A stretch of DNA of 64,000 nucleotides, taken from Marinobacter mobilis (GTDB taxonomy: Bacteria > Pseudomonadota > Gammaproteobacteria > Pseudomonadales > Oleiphilaceae). Every line of letters starts with the position of its first letter. Within the stretch, counting starts at the first letter, position 1. The stretch spans positions 62,001 through 126,000 of the forward strand of contig NZ_FNNE01000006.1 in assembly GCF_900106945.1 (NCBI RefSeq). Direction: 5' to 3'. The translations under genes were made by a program, and so were the position numbers. Below, one piece after another: positions 1 to 9,301 of the stretch. The notes under the pieces were generated by a model that was not told the DNA's origin, made no database searches, and saw only the letters and a program-made list of their open reading frames with translations.

Positions 1-588
1 CTTTATTACCGCCTGACGGTTTTTCCCATGCAGTGGCAACCGCTGCGGGAGCGCCCGCTGGATATCATGCCGCTGGCCCAGGCTTTGCTCAAGAAACACA
101 GCCGCAAGATGAAGCTGACCGGAATCACCTTTGCGCCTGACGCCCGGTCGGCGCTGCTGGAGCATCCGTGGCCGGGTAACGTGCGTGAGCTGGACAACGC
201 AATACAGAGGGCGCTGGTACTGCACCAGGGGAATGTGATTCATGCGTCAGATCTGTGTCTGGAGTTGGGTATCACCGGGCAGGTAACGGGGCTGGCACCG
301 GTTGCAGAGTCTGCACCCACACCTTCGGTACAGCCGTTACCGGTACACGATGACTCTGGCCTTGCTGAGACCTCGCAAAGCCTGCCGTCGCTGTCAGAGC
401 CTGCATCACTGGGTGATGATCTGCGTCAGCAGGAGTTCAGGATTATCATCGACACCCTTCGTCGGGAGCGGGGTCGTCGCAACCGGGCCGCAGAGCAACT
501 GGGTATCAGCCCGCGTACGCTGCGCTACAAGCTGGCCCAGATGCGTGACTGTGGTATCGATCTTGATGCCGAGCTGGCCATGGCCTGA
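1..588 (+). CDS. fleR: FleR/FlrC-type sigma-54-dependent response regulator, C-terminal part (5' truncated by window edge)
   Basis: The frame is open from base 1, so the gene starts outside the window; about 195 residues are visible. They begin inside the AAA+ domain (LYYRLTVFP then PLRERPLDI), pass through the C-terminal AAA signature WPGNVRELDNAIQRAL, a variable Pro/Ser-rich linker, and end in a Fis-type helix-turn-helix (RNRAAEQLGISPRTLRYKL). This architecture is that of NtrC-family enhancer-binding proteins. Its position directly before fliE identifies it as the flagellar second-tier regulator FleR (FlrC in Vibrio), which activates sigma-54 promoters of basal-body and hook genes. The receiver domain and Walker motifs lie outside the window. 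A terminator follows, and fliE has its own sigma-54 promoter. Confidence 0.92.
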   Translation, partial: LYYRLTVFPMQWQPLRERPLDIMPLAQALLKKHSRKMKLTGITFAPDARSALLEHPWPGNVRELDNAIQRALVLHQGNVIHASDLCLELGITGQVTGLAPVAESAPTPSVQPLPVHDDSGLAETSQSLPSLSEPASLGDDLRQQEFRIIIDTLRRERGRRNRAAEQLGISPRTLRYKLAQMRDCGIDLDAELAMA

Positions 589-649
589 AGACCGGGTGCG
601 TGAGCGCGTTATTGTTGAACTGACCTCTTTTTGAGCTAACTCCTTCGTG

Positions 650-674
650 CGGCGTCTTCGGGCGCCGTTTTTTT
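650..674 (+). terminator. Intrinsic terminator after fleR
   Basis: The hairpin CGGCGTC-TTCG-GGCGCCG has a 7-bp stem including one G-T pair and a stable TTCG tetraloop, and is followed directly by seven T residues. It lies about 60 bases after the fleR stop and upstream of the fliE promoter, so it separates the regulator from the structural operon. Confidence 0.85.
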
Positions 675-766
675 ATGCTGGCCGGTCTGTCAAAACTTTG
701 TCACAGGTTCTCTCTCTACCTTTATATATTGTTATAACCTGCTGTATTAAAAGATAAATAATTAAA

Positions 767-782
767 TGGCCGGTGTTTTGCT
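767..782 (+). promoter_or_regulatory. Sigma-54 promoter of the fliE operon
   Basis: TGGCCGGTGTTTTGCT has the invariant GG at 768-769 and GC at 780-781 with exactly ten bases between them, matching the -24/-12 consensus. It lies about 75 bases before the fliE start. The A/T-rich region upstream (about 710-765) would suit activator binding and DNA bending. FleR or FleQ control is inferred from family knowledge. Confidence 0.8.
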
Positions 783-855
783 TAAGTGTGTGTAATGAAC
801 ATTTAAGTCAAAAGGCAGTAGTCCGCTGGCGCGACTACTTGTCCGGGGAGGAACC

Positions 856-1224
856 ATGGTTCAGCGCGCAGACATCAACAACGTGCTCTCTGAGATTCGC
901 AACCTGCGTACGCAGATGATGCAGAACCAGCGTGTCGAGCAGGATAACGGAATTCGGGGACGGGTCGATAATCCTGCCCGGGTGTCTGAGCCCCGTGAGG
1001 TGCCTGCCTTCTCCGATATGCTTTCCCAGGCGGTGGGTAGTGTTAATGACGTGCAGCAAAATGCCAACCACTTGCGCACGGCCTATGACATGGGGGATCC
1101 CAGCGTTGATATCACCCGGGTGATGATCGCCTCCCAGAAAGCCTCAGTCTCCTTCGATGCTTTGACCCAGGTGCGTAACCGGGTCGTGAAAGCCTACGAA
1201 GACATCATGAACATGCCGGTGTAA
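856..1224 (+). CDS. fliE: Flagellar hook-basal body protein FliE
   Basis: FliE is a small export-gate/rod adaptor joining the MS ring to the proximal rod. The 122-residue product has the family's C-terminal signature: [16 protein letters not shown], then [40 protein letters not shown]. The N-terminal part is slightly longer than in enteric FliE (about 104 residues). GGAGG at 846-850 sits at good distance from the ATG. It is the first gene of fliEFGHIJ, with a 15-base gap to fliF. Confidence 0.96.
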   Translation: MVQRADINNVLSEIRNLRTQMMQNQRVEQDNGIRGRVDNPARVSEPREVPAFSDMLSQAVGSVNDVQQNANHLRTAYDMGDPSVDITRVMIASQKASVSFDALTQVRNRVVKAYEDIMNMPV

Positions 1225-1239
1225 TAGCGGAGCCAAACC

Positions 1240-2952
1240 ATGTCCACTGTACCTGCCGAAGCAACCAACGCGAATCAGTCGCTGACCACAACGGATCAGC
1301 CCTCCGGTCTGGAAGCCCGAAGCGACATGCTGCTCGGATTCAACCGGCTGGCATTGCTGCGCCAGATTGGCCTGATGATCGGACTGGCGGCCAGTGTTGC
1401 CTTGGGTGTCGCTGTCGTGCTGTGGGCCCAGGAGCCCAATTACCAGCCGGTGATTGGCGACATGTCGGGCTACAATCCTCAGGATGTCACGTCAATTCTG
1501 GACCAGAGCAACATCCAGTACCGCATGGACCCTCGTACCGGCGCGCTGCTGGTCGCCTCCGACGAGGTCTACAATGCCCGGCTGAAGCTGGCTGCAGAGG
1601 GTGTCACCGACGACCGGACCATTGGTTTCGAACTGCTGGACCAGGAGCGAGGGCTGGGCACCTCGCAGTTCATGGAAGCGATCAGTTTCCGTCGTGGTCT
1701 TGAAGGTGAACTGGCGCGCACGATCAGCAGCATGCGCAATGTCCGCAATGCGCGGGTTCATCTGGCGATTCCCAAGCAGTCGGTATTCGTCCGAGACGCC
1801 CGCACACCAACGGCCTCGGTGTTTCTGGAAGTATTCGCGGGGCGGCTGCTCGAACAGGAGCAGATCAACGCGATTATCAATCTGGTGGCGGGCAGCATCC
1901 CTGAGCTCAATAAGGATAATGTCACCGTAGTCGATCAGAACGGCAACCTGTTGACCGCAAGGGCCGAGCAGACCCAGCGGCAGCAGATGCAGGACCAGTA
2001 TGACTACAACTCCCGGGTTGAGGAGCGGCTGACCAGTCGGGTGGCTTCTATTGTGAACCCCATCGTTGGCGATGGTCGTTTCCGAGCGGAAGTCACAGCA
2101 GACCTTGATTTTTCATCCGTAGAACAGGCAGAAGAGCTGTTCAACCCGGACCAGCAGGCGGTTCGCAGCGAGCGCGAATTGACCGAGCAACGTGCCAGCA
2201 ATTATACCGGCGGCGTACCCGGGGCCTTGTCCAACCAGCCCCCAGGAGCGGCAACGGTGCCAGAGCAGGCCGGTGGAAATGTGGATGGCCAGCCTGCGGA
2301 GCCGGCTCCGGTCAATGTTCGCAGCGAAGCGACCCGAAATTATGAAATGGATCGCACGGTCAGTTACGTTCGTCAGGAGCAGGGGCGAATCAAGCGCCTG
2401 ACCGTTGCGGTGGCGGTAGATGATATGAAAGTGATCGATCCGGCAACTGGCGCGGTCAGTTACCAGCCCTGGCCGGAGCAGGAACTCCAGCGGCTGACCA
2501 TGCTGATCCGGGACGCCGTGGGCTATTCGGCGGTGCGGGGTGATAGTGTGACGGTGATGAATACCGCCTTTGCCCCCCTTGAAGCGGTTGAATTTGACGC
2601 GCCGGGTTTCTGGGAGCAGCCCTGGTTCTGGGACCTGATGAAGCAAGTGCTGGCCGGCCTGGTGATTCTGGTACTGGTGCTTGGGTTGCTGCGCCCAACG
2701 CTCAAGAGCCTGTCAGGTTCCGGTCGTACTGAGCGCGGGGGTGACCTGGGCGAGGGCGAAGGATACGATGAGACGAAGGGGCTGGGCAGCGATGCGGCCT
2801 TGCGGGAAGCCTTGACCACTCAGGATGAACTGCTTTTGCCCGGTGCAACGGACGGTTATGATAGGCAGTTGAACGCACTGAAAGGGCTGATCACTGAGGA
2901 TCCCGCACGGGTGGCCCAGGTGATGCGCCAGTGGGTAAATGTCGATGAGTGA
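1240..2952 (+). CDS. fliF: Flagellar MS-ring protein FliF
   Basis: FliF forms the MS ring in the inner membrane and holds the export apparatus and the FliG rotor ring. The 570 residues show an N-terminal membrane segment (about 42-64), a YscJ/FliF periplasmic domain with ring-building motifs (including the RRGLEGELARTISSM segment around residue 150), a Gly/Pro-rich insert near 325-355, and a second membrane segment at about 462-486. The cytoplasmic tail ends in a FliG-binding region (VAQVMRQWVN). Length is normal for the family (550-600). Its last 14 bases overlap fliG, indicating translational coupling of these partners. Confidence 0.98.
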   Translation: MSTVPAEATNANQSLTTTDQPSGLEARSDMLLGFNRLALLRQIGLMIGLAASVALGVAVVLWAQEPNYQPVIGDMSGYNPQDVTSILDQSNIQYRMDPRTGALLVASDEVYNARLKLAAEGVTDDRTIGFELLDQERGLGTSQFMEAISFRRGLEGELARTISSMRNVRNARVHLAIPKQSVFVRDARTPTASVFLEVFAGRLLEQEQINAIINLVAGSIPELNKDNVTVVDQNGNLLTARAEQTQRQQMQDQYDYNSRVEERLTSRVASIVNPIVGDGRFRAEVTADLDFSSVEQAEELFNPDQQAVRSERELTEQRASNYTGGVPGALSNQPPGAATVPEQAGGNVDGQPAEPAPVNVRSEATRNYEMDRTVSYVRQEQGRIKRLTVAVAVDDMKVIDPATGAVSYQPWPEQELQRLTMLIRDAVGYSAVRGDSVTVMNTAFAPLEAVEFDAPGFWEQPWFWDLMKQVLAGLVILVLVLGLLRPTLKSLSGSGRTERGGDLGEGEGYDETKGLGSDAALREALTTQDELLLPGATDGYDRQLNALKGLITEDPARVAQVMRQWVNVDE

Positions 2953-3982
2953 ACAAACCAGCCAACCGGCCGAGGCACCAAAACCACGGCGCAAGATTCC
3001 CCGGGTAGAGCAGGCTGCCATCCTGCTGATGACACTGGGCGAAGCTGATGCCGCCGAGATCCTCAAACACATGGGGCCCAAAGAGGTCCAGAGGGTTGGG
3101 GTGGCGATGGCCCAGATGAAAGACGTCAGCAAGGATGATGTGTCATACGTCCTGGAGCAGTTTGTCGATGCCGTTGGCGGTCAGACCGGCCTGGGGGTGG
3201 GGAATGACGACTACATCCGCGCCATGCTGACTCAGGCCTTGGGCGAGGATAAGGCGGCGAGCCTTATCGACAGGATTCTTATCGGTGGCAACACCACCGG
3301 GCTCGATACCCTCAAATGGATGGAGCCACGGGCAGTGGCCGACATCATCCGTTACGAACACCCGCAGATCCAGGCCATCGTGATTTCCTATCTGGATCCG
3401 GACCAGTCCGCAGAAATTCTGGCGTCGCTCGATGAAAAAGTCCGGCTCGATGTGGTGATGCGGGTCGCCTCGCTGGAGAGCATTCAGCCCCAGGCCCTGC
3501 AAGAGCTGAACGACATCCTGGAGAAGCAGTTCTCCGGAGGCTCGGCAGCCCAGACCAGCCGTATCGGCGGCATCAAGCGGGCCGCGGACATCATGAACTT
3601 CATGGACCGCAGCGTGGAAGGCAGTCTGATGGATTCGATCAAGGACATGGATCCGGATCTGGCGACCACCATCGAAGACCTGATGTTCGTCTTCGACAAC
3701 CTCAAGGATATCGATGACCGTGGCATTCAGGCGCTGCTGCGGGAAGTGTCTTCGGATGTCCTGGTGGTTGCCCTCAAGGGCGCCGACGAGGCGGTCAAGG
3801 ACAAAATCTTCAAGAACATGTCCAAGCGCGCTGCCGAGCTGCTGCAGGATGACCTGGAGGCCAAGGGCCCGGTTCGCGTCAGCGAAGTGGAGACCGCCCA
3901 GAAAGATATCATTACCGTCGCGCGGCGGATGGCTGAGGCCGGTGAAATTACCCTGGCCGGTTCCGGCGAAGAAATGATGTGA
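2939..3982 (+). CDS. fliG: Flagellar motor switch protein FliG
   Basis: FliG is the rotor protein that transmits torque from the stators and sets switching state. The 347 residues carry an N-terminal FliF-binding domain, the middle domain with the FliM-binding EHPQ motif at residues 140-143, and the C-terminal charged torque helix (FVFDNLKDIDDRGIQALLRE, about 262-281). An internal ATG at 2945 (MSEQTS) is an equally possible start; neither has a clear ribosome site because both lie within fliF. The stop overlaps the start of fliH. Confidence 0.98.
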   Translation: MSMSEQTSQPAEAPKPRRKIPRVEQAAILLMTLGEADAAEILKHMGPKEVQRVGVAMAQMKDVSKDDVSYVLEQFVDAVGGQTGLGVGNDDYIRAMLTQALGEDKAASLIDRILIGGNTTGLDTLKWMEPRAVADIIRYEHPQIQAIVISYLDPDQSAEILASLDEKVRLDVVMRVASLESIQPQALQELNDILEKQFSGGSAAQTSRIGGIKRAADIMNFMDRSVEGSLMDSIKDMDPDLATTIEDLMFVFDNLKDIDDRGIQALLREVSSDVLVVALKGADEAVKDKIFKNMSKRAAELLQDDLEAKGPVRVSEVETAQKDIITVARRMAEAGEITLAGSGEEMM

Positions 3983-4833
3983 TGAAAGACGATCCCCGCA
4001 ACCGCATTCCCTCCGAAAAGCTCACAGCCTATGAACGCTGGGAGTTGCCCTTGCTGGATCAGCAAGGCAACGAAGTAGCGAGGGAGGAAGAGCGCGATGT
4101 CAAACCGTTGACGGCTGCCGATCTCGAAGAGATTCGCCAGACGGCCTGGGAGGATGGCCGCGCCGAGGGTCATGCCGAGGGGTTTAAGGCCGGCCACGCC
4201 GAAGGGCTGGAGAAGGGCCATCAGGAAGGCCTGGTACAAGGTCTGGAAGAGGGGAGAGGCAAGGGCCATGACGAAGCGCTGACCGAGACCCGAGAAAATG
4301 TCGAACAACGCCTTGAGAGTCTCCAGCAGTTACTCGGTGAACTGTTGACTCCAATCCAGCGTCATGAAGACGAACTGGAAACGGCTCTTTTTAACCTGAC
4401 AACGGTGCTGGCCCGGGCGGTGGTGTACCGTGAGTTGTCCATTGATTCCTCGCAAATCCAGGCGGTGGTTCAGCGTGCCATGGCCGCACTGCCTTCGACC
4501 CAGGACAATGTTCGCCTGTTGGTAAATCCTGCGGATGCCGAGTGGGTATCCCAAGTGGCCGCCCGATTTGAGGCGGAAACGTCTATTATTGAAGATGCGT
4601 CGATCCTGGCGGGGGGCTGCAAGCTCGAGACCCGTCACAGTCTGGTGGATTTCACCGTAGAGAAACGCTTCCAGAAAGCGGTTCAGGGCATGCTGAATCA
4701 GCAGCTCGACAGTGATGACCCGGGTGACAGCGCTGAACTTGACGCAATGATGGGTGATTTGACGGATTTCCATCGCGACGTGTTGTCGCAGTCTGATGAG
4801 GCGGGGGACGACAATGGCAATCTCCCTGACTGA
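3982..4833 (+). CDS. fliH: Flagellar export regulator FliH
   Basis: FliH dimers bind FliI and hold the export ATPase at the C ring. The protein (283 residues from the ATG that overlaps the fliG stop as TGATG; a GTG three bases earlier is also possible) has a long coiled-coil with repeated glycine-spaced helical heptads such as [18 protein letters not shown]. This AxxxG/GxxxG repeat is characteristic of FliH. It is followed by a V-ATPase subunit-E-like C-terminal domain (NPADAEWV, then [19 protein letters not shown]). It overlaps fliI by 20 bases. Confidence 0.95.
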   Translation: MKDDPRNRIPSEKLTAYERWELPLLDQQGNEVAREEERDVKPLTAADLEEIRQTAWEDGRAEGHAEGFKAGHAEGLEKGHQEGLVQGLEEGRGKGHDEALTETRENVEQRLESLQQLLGELLTPIQRHEDELETALFNLTTVLARAVVYRELSIDSSQIQAVVQRAMAALPSTQDNVRLLVNPADAEWVSQVAARFEAETSIIEDASILAGGCKLETRHSLVDFTVEKRFQKAVQGMLNQQLDSDDPGDSAELDAMMGDLTDFHRDVLSQSDEAGDDNGNLPD

Positions 4834-6184
4834 TCGCCTGACCCGCCTCAAAGATTATCTTCCCGCTAACCTTGCCCCGGAACTGTCGGGCCGTCTGACC
4901 CGCTCTGTTGGCCTTACGCTTGAATGCGTAGGTTGCCCGATGGTCGTGGGTGACCGCTGCCTGATCCAGGGCGAGACGACCGGAGCCGTGGAAGCGGAAG
5001 TGGTCGGATTTGAGGATGATCGGGTCTACCTGATGCCATTGACCGCCGTGGAAGGGCTTCGGCCCGGCGCCCGTGTTGTTCCCCTGTCGGCGGCCAGCCG
5101 CGTGCCGGTGGGCCCGGAGCTGTTGGGACGGGTCGTTAACGGCACCGGCGAGCCGCTGGATGGTAAAGGTTCGCTGAAAGCCCAGGCTCAGGTGTCTCTT
5201 TTCGGGGAAATCATCAACCCGCTCAACCGTGCGCCGGTTCGTCAGTCCATGGATGTGGGTATTCGCGCAATCAATGCGTTGTTGACGGTGGGCCAGGGGC
5301 AGCGCCTTGGATTGTTTGCCGGCAGCGGCGTTGGTAAAAGTATGCTGCTGGGCATGATGACCCGGTTCACCGATGCCGATATCACCGTGGTTGGGTTGAT
5401 TGGCGAACGGGGGCGGGAGGTCAAGGAGTTCATTGAGGATATTCTTGGCGAAGAGGGGCTGGCGAGGTCGGTGGTAGTGGCTTCCCCGGCGGATGACTCG
5501 CCCCTGATGCGACTGCGTGCGGCCATGCTGACAACCCGTATCGCCGAGTATTTCCGCGACCAGGGCAAACGGGTACTTCTGTTGATGGATTCACTGACCC
5601 GTTATGCCCAGGCCCAGCGCGAAATTGCCCTGGCCGTTGGCGAGCCGCCAGCGACCAAGGGATATCCTCCCTCAGTGTTTGCCAAGCTGCCGCAACTGGT
5701 GGAACGGACTGGCAACGGTAAGCCCGGAGGGGGATCCATTACCGCCTTCTACACGGTACTGACCGAAGGGGATGATCAGCAGGATCCCATTGCGGATGCC
5801 GCCCGGGCCATTCTTGATGGTCATATCGTGCTGTCACGACGGTTGGCGGAAGAAGGTCACTATCCGGCCATTGATGTCGAGGCTTCCGTTAGCCGGGTGA
5901 TGCCCCAGGTGACGGATGACGCCCATTTCGCCCGCGCCCAGCGTTTCAAACAAGTTTATTCCCGCTACCAGCAGGCCCGAGATCTGATCAGTGTGGGGGC
6001 TTACGTTCCGGGATCCGATCCGGAAACCGACTTTGCGATTGAACATATCGAAGCCATGCGTCAGTTCCTGCATCAGGGGCTGCGGGAAAGCGCGCCACTG
6101 CAAGCATCTATTGAACAGCTGATGAACGTGGTACCGGGGCGGACTGAGGGCAATCCGTCCAGTGTATCCGGAGCCGGTAGCTGA
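4814..6184 (+). CDS. fliI: Flagellum-specific export ATPase FliI
   Basis: FliI is an F1-beta-like ATPase that prepares substrates for the flagellar type III export gate. With the start chosen here it has 456 residues: a beta-barrel N-terminal domain, Walker [12 protein letters not shown] at about 166-176, [10 protein letters not shown], the Walker B strand [20 protein letters not shown], and the family segment [20 protein letters not shown]. An upstream in-frame ATG at 4796 would add six residues (MRRGTT). The start at 4814 gives the usual FliI N-terminus (MAISLTDRL). The stop shares one base with fliJ. Confidence 0.97.
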   Translation: MAISLTDRLTRLKDYLPANLAPELSGRLTRSVGLTLECVGCPMVVGDRCLIQGETTGAVEAEVVGFEDDRVYLMPLTAVEGLRPGARVVPLSAASRVPVGPELLGRVVNGTGEPLDGKGSLKAQAQVSLFGEIINPLNRAPVRQSMDVGIRAINALLTVGQGQRLGLFAGSGVGKSMLLGMMTRFTDADITVVGLIGERGREVKEFIEDILGEEGLARSVVVASPADDSPLMRLRAAMLTTRIAEYFRDQGKRVLLLMDSLTRYAQAQREIALAVGEPPATKGYPPSVFAKLPQLVERTGNGKPGGGSITAFYTVLTEGDDQQDPIADAARAILDGHIVLSRRLAEEGHYPAIDVEASVSRVMPQVTDDAHFARAQRFKQVYSRYQQARDLISVGAYVPGSDPETDFAIEHIEAMRQFLHQGLRESAPLQASIEQLMNVVPGRTEGNPSSVSGAGS

Positions 6185-6624
6185 TGTTGCGCTCCAAGCG
6201 CCTGGAAGTGGTGCTCACCATGGAGCAACGACGCGAGAAAGAGACGCTTGAGAAACTGGCGGATGCCCGTCGTTACTGGGAATCTCAGCAGCAGCGTCTG
6301 AATGAGCTGAGGAATTACCACACCGACTATCGTGAGCAGATTCGTCGCAGTCAGCAGGGGGTGGTTCAAGTCAGCCAATTGCAGGGCTGGCAGGCGTTTA
6401 TTGCCCAGTTGGATCAGCTGATCCTGCGGCAGGAGCGCCAGGTGGCACAGGCAGCCGGCAAGATGGAAGAGTGTCGCCAGGCCTGGCTGCAGGCCTATGA
6501 GCGTCGCCGGGGTATGGAAAAGTACATTGCCCGTTGCCGTGACCAGGAACAGCGGGAACGGGATATCCGCGAACAGAAACAGCTGGATGATGCCGCCAAC
6601 CGGCTGGCGGCCCGACGGCGATAA
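6184..6624 (+). CDS. fliJ: Flagellar export chaperone-escort protein FliJ
   Basis: FliJ is a small coiled-coil protein that binds FliI and FlhA. The 146 residues begin LRSKRLEVVLTMEQRREKETLEKL, written here as two segments of one helix, and are almost entirely charged alpha-helix with many Arg, Gln and Glu. Length matches the family (about 147). The start overlaps the fliI stop (TGATG). It closes the fliE operon, as a 123-base gap follows. Confidence 0.93.
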   Translation: MLRSKRLEVVLTMEQRREKETLEKLADARRYWESQQQRLNELRNYHTDYREQIRRSQQGVVQVSQLQGWQAFIAQLDQLILRQERQVAQAAGKMEECRQAWLQAYERRRGMEKYIARCRDQEQRERDIREQKQLDDAANRLAARRR

Positions 6625-6689
6625 CCTCCACTTTACTGTCCGCTCACGTGGCAAAAACCAGGTGCATTTTATGGTAGCTGGGCTATCCT

Positions 6690-6717
6690 TTGACAAGGCA
6701 TGCAGTACCGTTGAGTT
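6690..6717 (+). promoter_or_regulatory. Possible sigma-70 promoter before the STAS gene
   Basis: TTGACA at 6690-6695 is a perfect -35 hexamer, but the best -10 at 16-base spacing (TGAGTT, 6712-6717) is poor. No GG-N10-GC element is present in this 123-base gap. The module may therefore be read by fliE-operon readthrough or by this weak promoter. Confidence 0.3.
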
Positions 6718-6747
6718 GCCAGTGTATTCAGTGATGGAGGAGCCGGA

Positions 6748-7053
6748 ATGCCAATACAGACGCGCCGTAGTGACGATGGTCGGACCCTGACCATAAAGAT
6801 CGAGGGGCGCTTCGATTTCAGTACACACCAGTCGTTCAGGGATGCGTACGAACATAATGAGAGCAACGTTGCCAGCTACGTTGTCGATATGTCCGATACA
6901 ACCTATCTGGACAGCTCTGCGCTGGGAATGCTGCTGTTGTTAAGGGATTTCGCGGGTGGCGATTCGGCGAAAATCTGCATTGAAAACTGCAATGGCGATG
7001 TCCGTCGCATACTGTCCATTTCCAATTTTGAACAACTTTTTGCCATTCGCTGA
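6748..7053 (+). CDS. hsbA: STAS-domain anti-sigma factor antagonist (HsbA-like)
   Basis: This 101-residue single-domain STAS protein has the SpoIIAA-type core: strand IKIEGRFDFSTHQSF and the phosphoacceptor loop TTYLDSSALGMLLLL, with Ser56/Ser57 as candidate phosphosites. A good ribosome site (GGAGGAG near 6734) precedes the ATG. The next gene carries both a PP2C phosphatase and an anti-sigma kinase domain, so this protein is the expected partner-switch target. In Pseudomonas aeruginosa the equivalent HsbA binds FlgM and a diguanylate cyclase depending on phosphorylation. The same partners here are an inference. Confidence 0.85.
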   Translation: MPIQTRRSDDGRTLTIKIEGRFDFSTHQSFRDAYEHNESNVASYVVDMSDTTYLDSSALGMLLLLRDFAGGDSAKICIENCNGDVRRILSISNFEQLFAIR

Positions 7054-7084
7054 TCCAACGAATTTCCCCTGACTGGAGCAGGTC

Positions 7085-8803
7085 ATGGAAGACGCATTTC
7101 CTGAACCGGGCCCCCTGCGGATACTGATCGCTGAAGATAGCGATACCGACCGACTGATTCTTTCAAAGCTGATAGAACGGCAGGGTCACCAGCCCATCGG
7201 CGCCGCCGATGGTGATGAGGCGGTGGCGCTGTTTTGTAAGCACAACCCGCATATTGTTCTTCTGGATCTGGTCATGCCTCGCATGGATGGCATGGAAGCG
7301 GCTCGTCAGATCAAGATGCTGGCCGGAGAAAGCCTGGTACCTGTCATATTTCTGACGTCGATGTCAGACCCTGACACGCTGGCCCAGTGCCTGGAATCTG
7401 GCGGTGATGATTTCCTGTCCAAGCCCTACAATCGGGTGATTCTGGAAGCGAAAATCAACGCTTTCAACCGGATGCGCCTGATGCACCGGACCCTATCCCA
7501 GCAGCGGGACCTGATCCGCAGCCGCAACCGGATGCTGTTACAGGAACAAGAGGTGGCAAAGCGGGTATTCGATAACGTTGCCCATACCGGCTGTCTGAAT
7601 GCCGACAATCTTCGTTACCATGCCTCGCCGCTGTCGATCTTCAATGGCGATGTCCTGTTCGCCTGTCGACGCCCATCCGGTGGCATGCATATTTTTGTGG
7701 GCGATTTTACCGGCCATGGTTTGCCTGCGGCGATTGGCGCGATGCCGGTGGCCGAGATTTTCTATGGCATGACCAGCAAGGGCTTCAGTTGTGAAGACGT
7801 GCTGCGGGAAATCAATCAGAAGCTCAAACGCATATTGCCGACAGGTATGTTCTGTTGCGCTGCTTTCATTCAGGCAGACTTCCATACCAGTCAATTGCGG
7901 GTCTGGAACGGCGGGCTGCCGGATGGTTACCTGATTCGTGGTGACGGCAGTCGCGATATTCTGCCATCCCGCCACTTGCCGCTGGGGGTGCTCAGCCCGG
8001 AACGGTTTTCCGTCGACGCTGATGTTATCCCGACGGAACCTGGCAACGTATTGCTGGTGGCGACCGATGGCATTCTTGAAGCCGAAAACGCTCATGGCGA
8101 GATGTTCGGCGAGGAGCGGTTACTGGCCACCCTGGATTCGGTTCAGGAGCCGGCGGCGGTATTTGATGCGGTGATGGGGGCGATACGGCAGTTTTCATGG
8201 GATCAGGGGGCTCAGGACGATCTCACGGTTTTTGCCCTGGAAATGAACGAGAGTGACAAGGCCGCGGAAATGAGTGCGGGCCTGACGCTATCCGCTGCCG
8301 CCGGTGCGACGCAGTGGGTATGTGATTACGAACTCTCTGACCAGACTCTGGGTCAGTTCAATCCTTTGCCGTTGTTGCTGCACATCTGTATGGAAGTGCC
8401 GGGGCTCCGACTTCGCAGCGGGGAGGTCTATACCTTGTTGTCCGAGCTCTACACCAACGCCCTTGAACACGGCATCCTGAAATTGCCTTCAGAGTGGAAG
8501 GACTCTCCGGAAGGTTTTGGTCGCTATTACGCTGAGAGGGAACGGCGGCTTGCGCGAATCCAGGGCCACAGCATACGCTTCACCCTTCGCCATTCACCCA
8601 CCCATGATGGAGGGCGTTTGTTCATTGAATGTCGTGACAGTGGTGAAGGTTTTGACTATCAATCCGTTCTCCAGCATCATCACGACCGCCAATGCCGGTA
8701 CGCAGGGCGTGGACTGATTTTGCTGCAACAGCTCAGTCATTCGTTAGCGTTTCACGGTGCCGGTAACCGTGTTGAAGTTGTGTATGACTGGAATCTTACC
8801 TAA
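7085..8803 (+). CDS. hsbR: Fused response regulator / PP2C phosphatase / HATPase anti-sigma kinase (HsbR-like)
   Basis: The 572 residues contain three modules. A receiver domain (11-130) has phosphoacceptor Asp61 in LLDLVMP and Lys113 in LSKPY. An RsbU/SpoIIE PP2C phosphatase (about 185-390) has metal aspartates in VGDFTGHG (Asp207), VATDGI (Asp328) and QDDLTVF. A C-terminal HATPase_c kinase (about 430-570) has the N box ELYTNALEHG and the G box RDSGEGFD. This is the architecture of P. aeruginosa HsbR. Receiver phosphorylation through the following HPt protein would switch it between dephosphorylating and phosphorylating the STAS protein. Confidence 0.9.
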   Translation: MEDAFPEPGPLRILIAEDSDTDRLILSKLIERQGHQPIGAADGDEAVALFCKHNPHIVLLDLVMPRMDGMEAARQIKMLAGESLVPVIFLTSMSDPDTLAQCLESGGDDFLSKPYNRVILEAKINAFNRMRLMHRTLSQQRDLIRSRNRMLLQEQEVAKRVFDNVAHTGCLNADNLRYHASPLSIFNGDVLFACRRPSGGMHIFVGDFTGHGLPAAIGAMPVAEIFYGMTSKGFSCEDVLREINQKLKRILPTGMFCCAAFIQADFHTSQLRVWNGGLPDGYLIRGDGSRDILPSRHLPLGVLSPERFSVDADVIPTEPGNVLLVATDGILEAENAHGEMFGEERLLATLDSVQEPAAVFDAVMGAIRQFSWDQGAQDDLTVFALEMNESDKAAEMSAGLTLSAAAGATQWVCDYELSDQTLGQFNPLPLLLHICMEVPGLRLRSGEVYTLLSELYTNALEHGILKLPSEWKDSPEGFGRYYAERERRLARIQGHSIRFTLRHSPTHDGGRLFIECRDSGEGFDYQSVLQHHHDRQCRYAGRGLILLQQLSHSLAFHGAGNRVEVVYDWNLT

Positions 8804-8847
8804 ATTAACAATGAACGAGCGTACAGGGAGCGGCTTAGGGGCTGGTT

Positions 8848-9195
8848 ATGACAGATAGGCTACATCTGGATGAAGAAGCTCTCGCGGAACTGAAAGAGGT
8901 CATGGAGGATGAGTTCGGGATCCTGATTGAGACCTACCTCAGCGACTCCGCAGACCGCATTTCGGCCCTGCAGCAGGCGCTTGACGCCGGTAATGATGAA
9001 AGCTTTGCCAAGTCGGCTCACAGTTTCAAAGGCAGCTCGGTCAATATCGGGGCGCCGCAGCTCGGTGCTCTGTGTCTGGAAGCTGAGCTTGCGGGCCGGG
9101 CGGGGCGGCTCGACGAGGCCGGAGTTATGCTTGAGCGTATAGTCCTGGAATTCCAGACCGTCCGCGCGCTGTTCCAGCAGCTATTGAATCCCTAA
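8848..9195 (+). CDS. hptB: Histidine phosphotransfer protein (HptB-like)
   Basis: This 115-residue HPt four-helix protein has the phosphorylatable histidine His58 in FAKSAHSFKGSSVNIGA. It would carry phosphate from hybrid sensor kinases to the receiver domain of the gene just upstream. The order STAS - REC/PP2C/HATPase - HPt matches the P. aeruginosa HptB-HsbR-HsbA pathway, which links sensor kinases of the RetS/PA1611 type to motility and biofilm decisions. No sensor kinase is encoded in the window. Confidence 0.88.
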   Translation: MTDRLHLDEEALAELKEVMEDEFGILIETYLSDSADRISALQQALDAGNDESFAKSAHSFKGSSVNIGAPQLGALCLEAELAGRAGRLDEAGVMLERIVLEFQTVRALFQQLLNP

Positions 9196-9215
9196 TCTCT
9201 GATTCCCCTTCTTTC

Positions 9216-9231
9216 TGGCATCACTTTTGCG
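9216..9231 (+). promoter_or_regulatory. Sigma-54 promoter of fliK
   Basis: TGGCATCACTTTTGCG shows GG at 9217-9218 and GC at 9229-9230 with the required ten-base spacer and a T-run before the GC. It starts 21 bases after the hptB stop and about 85 bases before fliK. Confidence 0.78.
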
Positions 9232-9301
9232 TTATTACGGGAGAACCCGTATTTGCGCGCCCTTGGGCGCGTAACTGACAGCAAAGCGGCAAGAGGTTGC
9301 C

